Shown here piece by piece: positions 4,545 to 5,178 of a DNA stretch of 5,178 nucleotides. The stretch spans positions 1-5,178 of the forward strand of contig JAEORY010000326.1 of NCBI GenBank assembly GCA_016840645.1. The letters are read 5' to 3'. The stretch's first letter is position 1. Every line of letters begins with the position of its first letter. The translations under genes and the position numbers were made by a program. Under the pieces are notes generated by a model. It ran no database searches. It saw nothing but the letters and a program-made list of their open reading frames with translations, and was not told the DNA's origin. Origin of the DNA: Candidatus Borrarchaeota archaeon. GTDB lineage: Archaea; Asgardarchaeota; Sifarchaeia; Borrarchaeales; Borrarchaeaceae.

Positions 4545-5178
4545 TAATCCTCTAGACTTGTTGGAATTGGTTTGACCATAGAACTAGAACATAACTCGTG
4601 GCTTGTACGACCCTCTTTAGGCGCAGGGACATGACAATTTGTTCGTAATGCAGTTCCTAAGGAGGTTATAGTATCTCCAACGGCTCTGAACTTTTCTGAT
4701 AATTCTGTAAGTGCAGAAGGTCCTGTAAAAGCAGTAACATCTTTTAAGAGATTATTGTACTCGTGGGCTTTCCACTCGCCGAAGAGTGCAATATAATTAA
4801 GTTTTTCTAGATCCGTTATGGCTTCGCCACAACCTGGGCACACGAAATCGGGTCCATTCAAAATCTCGTCTACAAGTTGGTCGTATTCATTTGAACCAAA
4901 GTTTAAACTGCCCATTCGCTTAGGTAAAACGCTTTTCAAACCAACAAGTTCAAGAGGAGGTTCTGACCGTGTCCCACATTTTATACAGTAGAACTGTTTT
5001 TCTGTAAATAGTCTCCAAACCACTGCAGTCAGAGGGTTGTAGAAAATGCCCAATTTATGGAAAAAGTAAACACGAACTTGCTTGTTTTTCCTCCAGTGGA
5101 CCGCGTCGATTCCTAATGTGAGAGATTTCACATCAATAGGCAGTTTTGCATCCTCACAATCTAAAAAGAATTCTTTCC
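4541..5178 (-). CDS. Unrecognised protein with two CxxC knuckles, 5' end outside the window
   Basis: I do not recognise this family. The frame is open from the window's right edge to a TAA at 4541 (211 residues visible). A GTG at 5131 could start a 196-residue form, but the 15 codons before it (KEFFLDCEDAKLPID) look like normal protein and no stop intervenes, so the real start is probably beyond 5178. Counting from that GTG, Cys49 and Cys52 (CIKCG) and Cys98 and Cys101 (CPGCG) form a likely split zinc ribbon with a 45-residue insertion. A region of mixed charge follows, then a loop-rich tail with further Cys and His. There is no signal peptide in the visible part and no obvious membrane segment. 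Convergent with the M20 gene, sharing four bases. A nucleic-acid or partner-binding role is a guess from the zinc knuckles alone. Confidence 0.65.
   Translation of the reverse strand, partial: KEFFLDCEDAKLPIDVKSLTLGIDAVHWRKNKQVRVYFFHKLGIFYNPLTAVVWRLFTEKQFYCIKCGTRSEPPLELVGLKSVLPKRMGSLNFGSNEYDQLVDEILNGPDFVCPGCGEAITDLEKLNYIALFGEWKAHEYNNLLKDVTAFTGPSALTELSEKFRAVGDTITSLGTALRTNCHVPAPKEGRTSHELCSSSMVKPIPTSLEDY

Noticed and set aside
4541..5178. Possible LysW carrier protein, because of the paired cysteines and nearby lysine genes
   Set aside because: LysW is about 55 residues with a compact zinc ribbon and an EDWGE-type C-terminus; this protein has over 200 residues, widely spaced CxxC pairs and ends in LEDY.
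1..5178. CRISPR arrays, tRNA or rRNA genes, insertion sequences, attachment sites
   Set aside because: No regularly spaced repeats with unique spacers, no cloverleaf or rRNA motifs, no transposase and no terminal inverted repeats were seen.

Overview
This AT-rich window looks archaeal. The translation signals match the archaeal anti-Shine-Dalgarno sequence (GGTGATCC before the gene at 622, GAGGTGA before 2141, GGTGAG before 3174). Upstream regions carry TATA-box-like elements rather than bacterial -35/-10 pairs, and the toxin resembles the archaeal aRelE type. A lysine pathway starting from 2-oxoglutarate (alpha-aminoadipate, AAA, route) together with this composition fits a Thermoproteota/TACK-type archaeon. 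That placement is inference.

Layout. Positions 1-622 (minus) hold the N-terminal 207 codons of a homocitrate-synthase-family enzyme, cut by the left edge. A 268-base divergent intergenic region (623-890) carries TATA-like elements for both directions and two sets of operator-like repeats: paired TGAA-N4-TTCA dyads 21 bp apart, and a 16-bp direct repeat with a 40-bp period around the rightward TATA box. Then come the large (891-2144) and small (2141-2653) subunits of an aconitase-family hydro-lyase, best read as homoaconitase (3-isopropylmalate dehydratase is the alternative), with ATGA-overlapping ends. Convergent to them is a two-gene relBE-type toxin-antitoxin operon (antitoxin 2953-3174, toxin 2699-2956, minus). 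After a 110-base gap comes an M20-family (ArgE/DapE/ACY1) metallo-hydrolase, 3285-4544. Last is a convergent minus-strand gene (4541 to beyond 5178) for an unrecognised protein with two CxxC knuckles, whose stop overlaps the M20 stop within TTAA.

How the genes work together. The divergent synthase and hydro-lyase would catalyse the first steps of the AAA route: 2-oxoglutarate plus acetyl-CoA to homocitrate, then homocitrate to homoisocitrate through cis-homoaconitate. Residues in the synthase (Glu33, His92, Arg152) fit a 2-oxoglutarate-using homocitrate synthase better than 2-isopropylmalate synthase. The shared, repeat-rich promoter region suggests joint control of both directions. The M20 hydrolase could be a deacylase of amino-acid metabolism, but nothing here ties it to lysine; no LysW carrier protein is visible. 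The toxin-antitoxin pair looks like an independent insertion. I found no new multi-gene system; the most interesting unexplained signal is the architecture of the divergent promoter region.
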